Source: Bacteroidia bacterium (GTDB taxonomy: Bacteria; Bacteroidota; Bacteroidia; Flavobacteriales; Flavobacteriaceae). Taken from it: a DNA stretch of 64,000 bases. The notes beneath the pieces were generated by a model. That model saw only the letters and a list, made by a program, of their open reading frames with translations, was not told the DNA's origin and ran no database searches. The stretch is from assembly GCA_030431695.1 (NCBI GenBank), contig JAUIIU010000009.1:1-64000 (forward strand). Direction: 5' to 3'. Shown in pieces: positions 51,222 through 59,334 of this stretch. Position numbers and translations under genes: made by a program. How positions within the stretch are numbered: position 1 is the stretch's first letter; each line of letters opens with the position of its first letter.

Positions 51222-53182
51222 TCTGCCAAAACGCCTTGATTCACAGGAAAACGAACCAGTATACGAGTACCCCTGTTAACTTCGGAATCGATCTCGAACG
51301 CTCCACCCAGATCGGAAGCCCGTTTTTTCATATTGTTGATCCCGTTGCCCATTTCTGATGAATCCGTTCGAAACCCAACACCATTATCCTCGATCTCCAC
51401 CCTGTAATTGGAATCTTGCTTATCCATACGAACGTCGATTCGATCGGCTTCGGAATATTTCATCGCGTTATTCACACCTTCCTGGATGATCCTGTAAATG
51501 TTCATCCCCTTGGTCGATTCGAAGGTTTCGTTCATTTCTAGCCCTTCGGAAAGTGAAAAATTGAAATTGGTATTTTTGTTCGCCCATTGCGCCTTTTCGA
51601 TGAAATTAATGATCCTCGACTGCAGGTCTTCCATGGTGATGCCATTCTTATTCATCGCCCAAATGGTGTCCCTGAGCTCGTAAATGGTTTTTCCGGTGAA
51701 ATCACTTATCCCCATCAGGCGGGATTCGAGATCCTTGCCCATATCCTTGAATCCGTACTTGAGGTTGTCCAGGCTGGAAATGATGAAAGTTAGTTGGGCT
51801 CCTATGTTGTCGTGCAGATCCCTGGATATCCGGAGTCGCTGCTCCTGGAGTCGGTTCTGAGTTTCGATCTTTGAAAGGGCGGCCTTTAATTCACCTTCTT
51901 TCCTCAATTGCCTGTTCCTCAATTTTTGTTGGTTGTAGAACAAATACCCTATCAGGGCCAATACGAACGCCAGGCCAAAACCGCCAAAGATCATGTAGTT
52001 CTTCTTTTCCACTTCCAGCTCTTTTTCGGCCAGTTCGGCACGTTGTGTCATGATCTCTTTTTCCTTCTTCTCCGATTCGTATTTGGTCTCCATTTCAACA
52101 ATGGACTCTGTCTTTTCCTTCGAAAACAAGCTGTCTCTACCCTTTGCATAGCGGTTTGAGTATTCCAGTGCCGCCCGATAATTCCCCCTTTTTTCTTCCG
52201 CTTTAGACAGTTCTTTCAACGCTTTTACTTCGAACTCCATAAAACCATTGTCCACAGCAACCTGAAGGGCTTTATTCAGAACCTCAGCACCTTTGGCGGC
52301 ATCCCCTTGTTTGGTCATCAGAGCGCCCAGACCGATCCTGGCATTCGACAATTCATAGAGATTGTTGTCCTCCTCGAACAACCCGATCGATTCTCTGTAC
52401 AATTGATCGGCCCGGGTATAATCTTTCAGGCTATCCCTGGCAATTGCCATATTGACCATCATATAAGGCACATATCTGTTGTAACCCAGGCTGCGATAAC
52501 CTTCCATCGCTTTTTCCAAATAACCGATGGACTCCTGGTATTTCTCCAGACTCAACAGGACAGAACCTATATTCCCCGTAGTGATCACGATTCCAAAGTC
52601 CGACTCATTTTCCTCGTATATCCGCAGCGCCTTTTCGTAGTACTCAAGAACCTTTTCATACTCTTTCTGCTTCTTGTAAACAATGCCGATATTAACGAGC
52701 ACCATGGGTACTTTACTATAATCTGTGGCCTTTTCTTCGTAGATCTCCAGGGCGCGGAAATAATGTGAGATCGCACTGGAGTATTCCCCTTTCTCGTCGT
52801 AAATGATTCCCAGGTTATTGAAGGTGTCGGCCATACCCAGGCTGTCCTTTAAGTGCATCTTCAAATCAAGACTTCTTTCGTGGTAGATTTTTGCACTATC
52901 CAGCTCACCCCTGGCCTGGAAGACACTGGCCTTGCTGTTATAGGCGGAGGCGATCGCCTGGTCGTCCTTTAGTTTCCCGGATTCCAAAATCGCCCTATCG
53001 GCAAAATAATCCGCACTATCCAAATCGCGGTTCTTGTAATTCCAGGAAAGCTCGTTCAGGGTTTTTACCAGGTCCATGCCGGTTTGTGTCTCGGACACAT
53101 TCCGTAAACTGTCAATGGGGTTCTGAGCCAATGCAACTGTTGTGCACGACAAGAAAATGAGGAGTCTTACGTATTTATACAT
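51218..53182 (-). CDS. TPR-containing sensor histidine kinase 1 (HisKA_3 type)
   Basis: 654 residues: signal peptide (LIFLSCTTVALAQ), about eight tetratricopeptide repeats (residues 50-350, e.g. MADTFNNLGIIYDEKGEYSSAISHYFRALEIYEE), a coiled coil, one transmembrane helix (YMIFGGFGLAFVLALIGYLFY), then a dimerisation domain with the phospho-His in RLRISRDLHDNIGAQL and a HATPase_c domain (NNAMKYSEA, VEIDNGVGF-like EDNGVGFRTD, GNGINNMKKRA). HisKA_3 kinases pair with LuxR-type regulators such as the downstream gene. The TPR part should face the periplasm. Paralogous to the kinase at 53488-55515. Its start overlaps the 80-residue gene by 8 bp. Confidence 0.92.
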   Translation of the reverse strand: MYKYVRLLIFLSCTTVALAQNPIDSLRNVSETQTGMDLVKTLNELSWNYKNRDLDSADYFADRAILESGKLKDDQAIASAYNSKASVFQARGELDSAKIYHERSLDLKMHLKDSLGMADTFNNLGIIYDEKGEYSSAISHYFRALEIYEEKATDYSKVPMVLVNIGIVYKKQKEYEKVLEYYEKALRIYEENESDFGIVITTGNIGSVLLSLEKYQESIGYLEKAMEGYRSLGYNRYVPYMMVNMAIARDSLKDYTRADQLYRESIGLFEEDNNLYELSNARIGLGALMTKQGDAAKGAEVLNKALQVAVDNGFMEFEVKALKELSKAEEKRGNYRAALEYSNRYAKGRDSLFSKEKTESIVEMETKYESEKKEKEIMTQRAELAEKELEVEKKNYMIFGGFGLAFVLALIGYLFYNQQKLRNRQLRKEGELKAALSKIETQNRLQEQRLRISRDLHDNIGAQLTFIISSLDNLKYGFKDMGKDLESRLMGISDFTGKTIYELRDTIWAMNKNGITMEDLQSRIINFIEKAQWANKNTNFNFSLSEGLEMNETFESTKGMNIYRIIQEGVNNAMKYSEADRIDVRMDKQDSNYRVEIEDNGVGFRTDSSEMGNGINNMKKRASDLGGAFEIDSEVNRGTRILVRFPVNQGVLAE

Positions 53183-53417
53183 CTATAGATATACCAGGTT
53201 GTACAATCAGCGATTGCTGCAGGTTGTATGCGAGAAAATCGTAACTATCAAGCCCGGACACCCGCTTATTGATCTGAGAGCGATTGGTTTCATAGTTAGA
53301 ATTCATACGCATCATCTCTGTATTGTGATCGGCAACCAGCTTCCTGATATTTCGGAAATGCACCAGCAACACCGCGACAATAATGGAGACAAAAGTACAA
53401 ACTAGAATTTCGGTCAT
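53175..53417 (-). CDS. Small membrane protein, part of the signalling island
   Basis: 80 residues: one N-terminal transmembrane helix (ILVCTFVSIIVAVLLVHF) followed by a polar helical tail (RNIRKLVADHNTEMMRMNSNYETNRSQINKR). No family recognised. Support for a real gene: it overlaps the kinase 1 start by 8 bp in the same direction, and a promoter with the island palindrome lies exactly where expected (53438-53485). It may be an accessory sensor or kinase partner, by position only. Confidence 0.65.
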   Translation of the reverse strand: MTEILVCTFVSIIVAVLLVHFRNIRKLVADHNTEMMRMNSNYETNRSQINKRVSGLDSYDFLAYNLQQSLIVQPGISIDV

Positions 53418-53437
53418 ATTCCTGGTGGTTGAATAAA

Positions 53438-53485
53438 TAAAATTACTTTATTCGCACATATTCCACCATAGGGCAATCGCCTTAT
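53438..53485 (-). promoter_or_regulatory. Island operator-promoter 2 (small membrane protein and kinase 1)
   Basis: Minus strand: ATAAGGCGATTGCCCTAT (53485-53468), 22-nt spacer, -7 box TAATTTTA (53445-53438), then 20 nt to the ATG. Sits 2 bp from the stop of kinase 2, so it gives kinase 1 its own transcript. Confidence 0.75.
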
Positions 53486-53487
53486 TT

Positions 53488-55515
53488 TTATTCTGAATTC
53501 AATATCAACTCAACCCGTGTCCCGGATCCGGAATCACTGCGAATATCGAACTTTGCGTTGATATCCCGAGCTCTTTTCTTCATATTGTTCAGGCCGTTAC
53601 CATAACGCTCTTTATCATTAACATCAAACCCCTTTCCATTGTCCGAAATACTGATCCTGTACGCCTCATCACTTTCAGAAATATCCACTTTGATCATGTT
53701 CCCTTCGGAATACTTCAGTGCATTGTTCACCGCTTCCTGTATGATCCTGTAGAGATTCATTCCAACTATTGAAGTAAAGGTATGGTCCTTCAGCATGTTT
53801 TCAGAAATACTGAAATCGAAACTCACATCCGAACTACTCACCCTGGCCTTTTCAATAAAATTAGAGATCCGGACCTGCAGATCCTCTAGCGTGATATTAT
53901 TCTTGTTCATCGCCCAGATGGTATCGCGCAGCTCGTAGATGGTATCGGTAGTGAATTCACTGATGCCGCTTAGTTTGTTTTTTACGGTGTCTGAAGTATC
54001 CTTCAATCCGAATTTCAGATTATCCACGGAAGAGATGATAAAAGTAAGCTGGGAACCGATATTGTCGTGCAGGTCCCTGGAGATACGAAGTCGCTGCTCC
54101 TGAAGCTTGTTCTGCGTCTCGATCCGCGCCAGTGCGGTCTGAAGTTCGGCTTCCTTCCTTAGTTGCCTGTTCTTCAGCTTTTGCTGGTTGTAGAACAAGT
54201 AACCGATCAGTCCCAGAACGATCGCCAATCCAAATCCCCCGAAGATCAGGGCATTCTTTTTCCTTACCTCGAGTTCCTTTTCGGCCAGGTTGGCCCTGGT
54301 CTCTGCAAGATCGTGTTCTTTGCGTTCGGTCTCGTATTTCACCATGGCGTCTCGAATGGCAACCTGTTTGGATTCGCCCAGGATGCTGTCGTTATACGTC
54401 CGGTAAAGCTTATAATTGGCAATTGCCGAACGGTAATCTCCCAGGCTTTCATGGGCTTCGGAAAGGCTCAGGTATACGGCGCTGATATCGTCCAGTCGGC
54501 CATCTTCAAGTGTATTTTCCAGCACCTCGTTCAGGATAGTGACCGCCTGTTGCGGCCTGTTGGTCTTGGAGTAACAGATCCCAAGGTTCCTTCGAAGTGA
54601 AAAGACCTCGAAATCATTTCGCCTGGCCTGTTTCGCAATGTCTAGCGCCTGATTGATCTCGGCGATGGCCTCGTCGTATCGTTCTTCGGCTATCAAGAGA
54701 TTTGCATTGGATTTGGACACCTGGAATTGGATCATATCCAGCTTATAGTCGTTGACTACCTTTTGCGCAAGGCGATTGTACTCCCTGGCCTTTTCGTACT
54801 TCTCGTCCTCTATGGCGTAACCAGCCAGTTTCACATAGGCACTCACCATATCGTCGGGGTAGTTCGTATTGCCCAATGCCAGGTCGAGCGACCGCTCTGC
54901 GAACTCCCGGGCTAGTTCAGGTTCATCGATCTGCCTGTATAATTCAGAAATATTGATATAAAGTTGAACCTTGATATACAGGTATTGGGTAGTATCTACA
55001 TTCTTAACCGCCTGCAGCATATTGTCGATGGCCGCCTTGTAATTTCCCTGGATCTGGTGGACATTGGCAATATTATTCTTCGAGATCAGTACGCCTATGC
55101 TGTCACCATCCTTTGCGTAGAGGGAGTCGGCCTGGGCAAAATGGTACAGGGCCGAATCCATCTTCTCCATATAGTAGTAGGTCTCGGCGATCTCGCTATG
55201 CCCGTCCGGCAAGAGCGCATTTTGGCCCGATTCCAGGAGAAATTTCCGCGACTTCCTAAAATAGTATCGCGCACTGTCGTAATCCCGAATCCGTGTTTTT
55301 TGCTGAATGAGTTTGGTGAGGAAAATCCCTTTCTGGTAATCATCGTTGATCTCCTCGGCCAGTTTGATCCCCTTATGAAGGTAATACTGAGCACTATCCG
55401 GCTGGGCGGTATAGTTCCTGGTGGCGTACAGAAGGATACTATCGATACTGACCTCCTTCTGCGCGAACAGTAAAGAAGGAACGATTAAAATGACGAAGAG
55501 GAGTATTCGTTTCAT
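53488..55515 (-). CDS. TPR-containing sensor histidine kinase 2 (HisKA_3 type)
   Basis: 675 residues: signal peptide (LFVILIVPSLLFAQ), TPR-rich periplasmic region (about 50-390), coiled coil, transmembrane helix (ALIFGGFGLAIVLGLIGYLFY), HisKA_3 box RLRISRDLHDNIGSQL and HATPase_c (ALKYSEGN, ISDNGKGFDVND, GNGLNNMKKRA). The cytoplasmic half is nearly the same as in kinase 1, while the TPR half differs more, so the two may sense different inputs but signal through one regulator. Own operator-promoter upstream. Confidence 0.92.
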   Translation of the reverse strand: MKRILLFVILIVPSLLFAQKEVSIDSILLYATRNYTAQPDSAQYYLHKGIKLAEEINDDYQKGIFLTKLIQQKTRIRDYDSARYYFRKSRKFLLESGQNALLPDGHSEIAETYYYMEKMDSALYHFAQADSLYAKDGDSIGVLISKNNIANVHQIQGNYKAAIDNMLQAVKNVDTTQYLYIKVQLYINISELYRQIDEPELAREFAERSLDLALGNTNYPDDMVSAYVKLAGYAIEDEKYEKAREYNRLAQKVVNDYKLDMIQFQVSKSNANLLIAEERYDEAIAEINQALDIAKQARRNDFEVFSLRRNLGICYSKTNRPQQAVTILNEVLENTLEDGRLDDISAVYLSLSEAHESLGDYRSAIANYKLYRTYNDSILGESKQVAIRDAMVKYETERKEHDLAETRANLAEKELEVRKKNALIFGGFGLAIVLGLIGYLFYNQQKLKNRQLRKEAELQTALARIETQNKLQEQRLRISRDLHDNIGSQLTFIISSVDNLKFGLKDTSDTVKNKLSGISEFTTDTIYELRDTIWAMNKNNITLEDLQVRISNFIEKARVSSSDVSFDFSISENMLKDHTFTSIVGMNLYRIIQEAVNNALKYSEGNMIKVDISESDEAYRISISDNGKGFDVNDKERYGNGLNNMKKRARDINAKFDIRSDSGSGTRVELILNSE

Positions 55516-55582
55516 TATACGATTATAAGCAATAATATTCTATTTCATTGGCGTCATGCTAAGGACGATTCCTAAAAGTACT

Positions 55583-55630
55583 CAAATTACCAAAAAATGA
55601 CCTTTGACGGAAATACGGCAATTGCCCTAG
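55583..55630 (-). promoter_or_regulatory. Island operator-promoter 3 (kinase 2)
   Basis: Minus strand: CTAGGGCAATTGCCGTAT (55630-55613), 22-nt spacer, then GTAATTTG (55590-55583), the weakest -7 match of the five (its TTTG keeps the same register). The leader to the ATG is longer here, about 67 nt. Confidence 0.65.
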
Positions 55631-55640
55631 TTTCTTCATA

Positions 55641-55671
55641 AAAACAAAAAACCCCATACGAAATGGGGTTT
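55641..55671 (-). terminator. Rho-independent terminator after the beta-propeller gene
   Basis: Stem AAACCCCAT / ATGGGGTTT with 5-nt loop, followed on the minus strand by TTTTGTTTTT. It lies about 55 bp past the stop. Confidence 0.82.
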
Positions 55672-55726
55672 AAATGCGCTGTAAACACTCCTCAATATTT
55701 ACAAGCGGTGTAACTTGGCTAGTCAG

Positions 55727-57586
55727 TTACTTCTTAAGGTCGTAAGCGAATATTGAATTATTATCGGCCTTGTAATAAAGGATCCCGCCAAATTCATCTA
55801 CTTCGTACTCAGGTTTTTTATCTTTCAGCACGATCTCTTTCTCGAGGGCTCCCGTATCCTTGTTCAGTTTAACAAGTCCAACACCCTCATCTAGTTTTGT
55901 CAATATGAATTGCGCATTCTCCGTTGCGGCCGTCGCCTTGAATCGTCTTAGCATTTCCGCTACCGAAGCTCCGGTCGCCATGGCCATGGAGTCTCCCAGG
56001 TCCGCATAAGCTTCTCCCTTTGAGGTATAGTAGCCCAACCTGTTCCTGTTGCGGTTTGCTTCGGCGTAGGCTGCTGTCGCTGTCGCCGCGGATGCTACTG
56101 CGGTTATACCCATGATGATCGCACCAACTGCACTTTTTCCGGGTGCACGGTAATATTCATGCCAGTTCGCAGTTCCGCCCCAGTCCAGCATCATCATATT
56201 CTGGTCGCTGCTAAGCAGTATCCCGCCATCGCGAACTTCAATATCGGTAGGGCTCTCTTTTCCATCGAATTTCGATTCTGCCAGGGTAGATACATCACCC
56301 GTAGCGGCATCCACGCTGAAGAGATCCTCGTCTGCACTGATCAGGTAGCGACTGTTCTTCTCGTCGTAAGCCGAAGCCACGGCATCAGCGCGCTTATATT
56401 TCAGTGGTTTCTTCCATACCTGGTCACCTGTGTTCAGGTTAACGATATTGGCGTCTTCCGAAGTGATATAGATCAATCCCTGGTCTGTATTTGCCATCGT
56501 AAGAATGTTCTCTCCTGTCTTTAAAGGTTTCTTGAACAAGGTATTCCCGTCGAAAGATATCTTGTTGATACCTCCTTCGTAGATTCCGAATAGGATACCG
56601 TCGTCCATGATGTAGAAATGCTGCACATAGCCTTTGGTCTTAGGTGCCTTTTCCCAAAGGTCCTCACCATTACTGGCGCTCAGGAACCCGATCTTGGACT
56701 CAGCCTTGGCACTGGCCAGCTTTGCAAGCCCCGATTTCCCGGAGTTGTCCACGTTACTTACTATTGCCAGTCCCTGTGGCAGGATCTCGAAGTTCACAAC
56801 ATGTCCTTTTACCTTATGAGGGTCGCTCCACAACAAACTGCCATTGGTACCGATCTTGTGTACCCTGGTATTGGAACCATTGGCCGTGGTCTCGAAGCCA
56901 TAGATCTCCTTCTCGGTCTCGTCGGCTACCATCCACTTGATATCGTCTACCTTAACAGACCAATCGATCGCTCCGCCGTTGATATTAACCTTTTTCAGGG
57001 TTTTAGTCGTAGGCAGAATAAGACCATCTTTCAGAAGTAGTGGTCGTCCGCTTACTGTTTCGGAACCTTTCATCGTAAAATAATGCTCCTGCTCCCCAGA
57101 ATCCAGGTCGTAGATGGCAACAGCATTGGCGTATTTTTCTGAAGCTTTCCTTTGTCCGCTAACTACTAGCTTGTTCTGTGGCATCATCACATCACAGGTC
57201 CAGACCAGCTTCCAGCCGTTGTCTTCGGTGCTGAAGAGTTTTTTTCCGGACATATAGTCGATCACCGCTTTCTTGGTGGTCATCGCTCCAAAACCGGTTT
57301 GCCCCACCACCAGGTATGGCGCATTGGGTACAAAGAATAGCTCCTCGGGTTTCACCCTTCCATAATCCCTGAAATTGAAAAGAAGGTCGTTGCTACCGGG
57401 TTTTATTCCTACCAGCCCATCGTTGGTTGCCACAACCATGGTGCCTCCCTGGGTAAGGGTCATTTCGTTTATCTTTCCTCCTACATCGTAGCGAAAATCA
57501 GGGGCTTCCGCTCGTTGTCCTATGGCCATGGTGCTGAGGAAGAACACTAGTCCGGCCAGTCGTTTAATCTCTGTTGAAAGTTTCAT
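55727..57586 (-). CDS. PQQ-like beta-propeller protein
   Basis: 619 residues with signal peptide (FFLSTMAIGQ). About residues 30-460 form repeated beta-propeller blades of the PQQ/BamB type (GLVGIKPGSNDLLF, NLNTGDQVWKKPLKY, SVDAATGDVST). A hydrophobic alpha stretch follows (GAIIMGITAVASAATATAAYAEA), then a final blade-like region (GVGLVKLNKDTGALEKEI, FGGILYYKADNNSIFAYDL). No enzymatic residues can be assigned; it probably acts as a periplasmic binding or scaffold protein. Its promoter carries the island palindrome, so it is a likely target of the regulator at 50500. Confidence 0.82.
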   Translation of the reverse strand: MKLSTEIKRLAGLVFFLSTMAIGQRAEAPDFRYDVGGKINEMTLTQGGTMVVATNDGLVGIKPGSNDLLFNFRDYGRVKPEELFFVPNAPYLVVGQTGFGAMTTKKAVIDYMSGKKLFSTEDNGWKLVWTCDVMMPQNKLVVSGQRKASEKYANAVAIYDLDSGEQEHYFTMKGSETVSGRPLLLKDGLILPTTKTLKKVNINGGAIDWSVKVDDIKWMVADETEKEIYGFETTANGSNTRVHKIGTNGSLLWSDPHKVKGHVVNFEILPQGLAIVSNVDNSGKSGLAKLASAKAESKIGFLSASNGEDLWEKAPKTKGYVQHFYIMDDGILFGIYEGGINKISFDGNTLFKKPLKTGENILTMANTDQGLIYITSEDANIVNLNTGDQVWKKPLKYKRADAVASAYDEKNSRYLISADEDLFSVDAATGDVSTLAESKFDGKESPTDIEVRDGGILLSSDQNMMMLDWGGTANWHEYYRAPGKSAVGAIIMGITAVASAATATAAYAEANRNRNRLGYYTSKGEAYADLGDSMAMATGASVAEMLRRFKATAATENAQFILTKLDEGVGLVKLNKDTGALEKEIVLKDKKPEYEVDEFGGILYYKADNNSIFAYDLKK

Positions 57587-57609
57587 AATCGTGGTTTTAA
57601 TTTGTATTC

Positions 57610-57657
57610 CAAAGATGTATCAAACCCCTTCGTCATTCAATAGGGCAATTGCCGTAT
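57610..57657 (-). promoter_or_regulatory. Island operator-promoter 4 (beta-propeller gene)
   Basis: Minus strand: ATACGGCAATTGCCCTAT (57657-57640), 22-nt spacer, CATCTTTG (57617-57610), 23 nt to the ATG. The -7 box is identical to that of operator 5. Confidence 0.8.
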
Positions 57658-57674
57658 TCTTTTACACCGACAAA

Positions 57675-57713
57675 TAAAAAACCGGAAGCGCTGCAATATG
57701 CTTTGCTCCCGGT
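57675..57713 (-). terminator. Rho-independent terminator after the lipoprotein gene
   Basis: Minus strand ACCGGGAGC / GCTTCCGGT (9 bp with one G-T wobble), 15-nt loop, then six T residues; about 50 bp past the stop. Confidence 0.78.
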
Positions 57714-57762
57714 CCACGTAAAAACCTCAACATGGAGATTTTCTTCAATCCATCTATAGTGT

Positions 57763-58302
57763 TTAATCGATTGAAACTTTAAAACTACCCTGGGTGATCA
57801 TCTTTGAGGTCATATCCTGGGCGTTGTATCCTTCGAAAGAGAAAGTTCCCTCCAGTTTGCCGTCGGCATCTACTGTGATCACGATCTCACCAGGTGCTAT
57901 CCCTGCAGCTGAAGTAGCCAGGTTAGACGCCCATACGTTGGCCGACTGTCCCGCCAACTCCCCATACTGGATCTGGTTCGGGTTTGTTAGGTTATCACCT
58001 GTTTTATAGGTGTCCGGCCCTGTGTATCCGATAATGTTGAAATTGATAAAATCACCACTATTCGTGCTCCCCTGGGCAGTAACTACGGTCATACCGTTAG
58101 CAGTGGATTTTGTGGCACCAATCAAGGTTGCCGGGTCTGTGGACGCAGTGAAATCGGCACCGTCAATTTTAGCGGTGAACGATTCTCCTCCTCCATTACC
58201 TTGCTGATTGTTGGTTCCATTGTCATCGTCCGAACTACATGCTGTGAGCACCAAAGACAGGCAAACGAACATATAGCAGATTGATCTTTTTAAGCTTTTC
58301 AT
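57763..58302 (-). CDS. Island lipoprotein
   Basis: 179 residues with a lipoprotein signal (MFVCLSLVLTACSSDDD, lipobox LTAC), an Asp/Asn/Gly-rich linker typical of surface-exported Bacteroidota lipoproteins (SSDDDN after the Cys), and one beta domain (FTAKIDGADFTASTDPATLIGATK, VTAQGSTNSGDFINFNIIGYTGPDTYKTG). The layout resembles the DUF6252-like lipoproteins of flavobacteria, by impression only. Its promoter holds the island palindrome; a terminator follows. Confidence 0.78.
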   Translation of the reverse strand: MKSLKRSICYMFVCLSLVLTACSSDDDNGTNNQQGNGGGESFTAKIDGADFTASTDPATLIGATKSTANGMTVVTAQGSTNSGDFINFNIIGYTGPDTYKTGDNLTNPNQIQYGELAGQSANVWASNLATSAAGIAPGEIVITVDADGKLEGTFSFEGYNAQDMTSKMITQGSFKVSID

Positions 58303-58331
58303 AATTGTTGGGTTTAGTAATTGAACTGTGA

Positions 58332-58379
58332 CAAAGATGCCTTATAACCCAACGCTACTCAATACGGCAATTGACGTAT
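58332..58379 (-). promoter_or_regulatory. Island operator-promoter 5 (lipoprotein gene)
   Basis: Minus strand: ATACGTCAATTGCCGTAT (58379-58362), 22-nt spacer, CATCTTTG (58339-58332), 29 nt to the ATG. The palindrome lies 2 bp beyond the GSCFA gene stop. Confidence 0.8.
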
Positions 58380-58381
58380 AA

Positions 58382-59332
58382 TTAAAAACGGATGTGTGGA
58401 AAACGAGTCGTAATGGCAGCTATTCGTTTCTGAAGTTGTTCCTGGAAATCCATATTTTCCCGGCTTTCAGGGTGGAACGGTCGGTGTGCAAGCCCCGCCT
58501 GTATCCCGGCGATCTCCTTTTGAACTTCCGATGTGGACGGATCGATCCATACCCTTGAGAACCGATCCCAGATCACCTCCACGGCCGTGCTGTTAAGGTG
58601 AAGCATATCTTCGGAATAAAACCGATAATCACGCAGTTCGTCCATCATAAGTTCGTAGGAAGGAAAATAACGTACAGGCCCCTTGCGGGAATCGAGGTAT
58701 TGGTGAATTCCCGCAACAAGATGAGCCTTGCTCCTCATATTCTCAACGTAACCATCCTTGAGATGACGCACAGGAGAAACAGTGAATACGATCTCGCAGG
58801 CCGGATTTACATCATGAATACTTTCGCAGATCTTCTCACAGGTTTCTGTTACTTCGGAAACAGATAGAAGTTCTTTTCTGAACCTGTTTTGAGGGATCTT
58901 ATGACAGTTGGCCACGATCTCCCCGGATTCCGTAAAACGATACCCCCAGGCCGTTCCAAAGGTGATCAGAAGATGTGTTGTACTTTCGATATATGCTGAA
59001 AGCGAATCCAGGGTTGCATTCAGCAAGTTGAGGTAATCTTCTGCCTGGACATGGGTGAGCAGCGAATGAACCTCCAGGCAATGCCAGTTGCCGTTCTGTT
59101 CGAAGATATCTTCCGAAGTGAACTTCTGCTTCTCTATCGCTCTTCCGATGAGTCGCTCAAGCGCCACAGGGTGAAAAATGATCCCGAAGGGATTCTGCAG
59201 TTGCTGAAACTTGAAATACTCGAGCTTACCACTGATGTGTTCTGTAAAACAGCTACCCAAAAGCAGCGTTCTCGAATGGTAATCGATCTGATTCCCTTCC
59301 GAAGTAAAAGGTATTTGTGTCTGAAGTTTCAT
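58382..59332 (-). CDS. GSCFA-family protein
   Basis: 316 residues. The naming motif is present as LLLGSCFTEHISGKLEYFKF, followed by QNPFGIIFHPVAL, LLITFGTAWGYRF and IVFTVSPVRHLKDG, a GDSL/SGNH-like arrangement with Ser (GSCF) and a late D-x-x-H-like region (SEDMLHLNSTAVEVIW). Possibly an esterase or acyltransferase; no substrate known. It starts 2 bp after alaS and is probably cotranscribed with it. Confidence 0.85.
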   Translation of the reverse strand: MKLQTQIPFTSEGNQIDYHSRTLLLGSCFTEHISGKLEYFKFQQLQNPFGIIFHPVALERLIGRAIEKQKFTSEDIFEQNGNWHCLEVHSLLTHVQAEDYLNLLNATLDSLSAYIESTTHLLITFGTAWGYRFTESGEIVANCHKIPQNRFRKELLSVSEVTETCEKICESIHDVNPACEIVFTVSPVRHLKDGYVENMRSKAHLVAGIHQYLDSRKGPVRYFPSYELMMDELRDYRFYSEDMLHLNSTAVEVIWDRFSRVWIDPSTSEVQKEIAGIQAGLAHRPFHPESRENMDFQEQLQKRIAAITTRFPHIRF

Positions 59333-59334
59333 GA

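Noticed and set aside
54418-54427. GGCAATTGCC core inside kinase 2
   Set aside because: Within TPR-region codons, lacks the palindromic arms, and no gene starts nearby.
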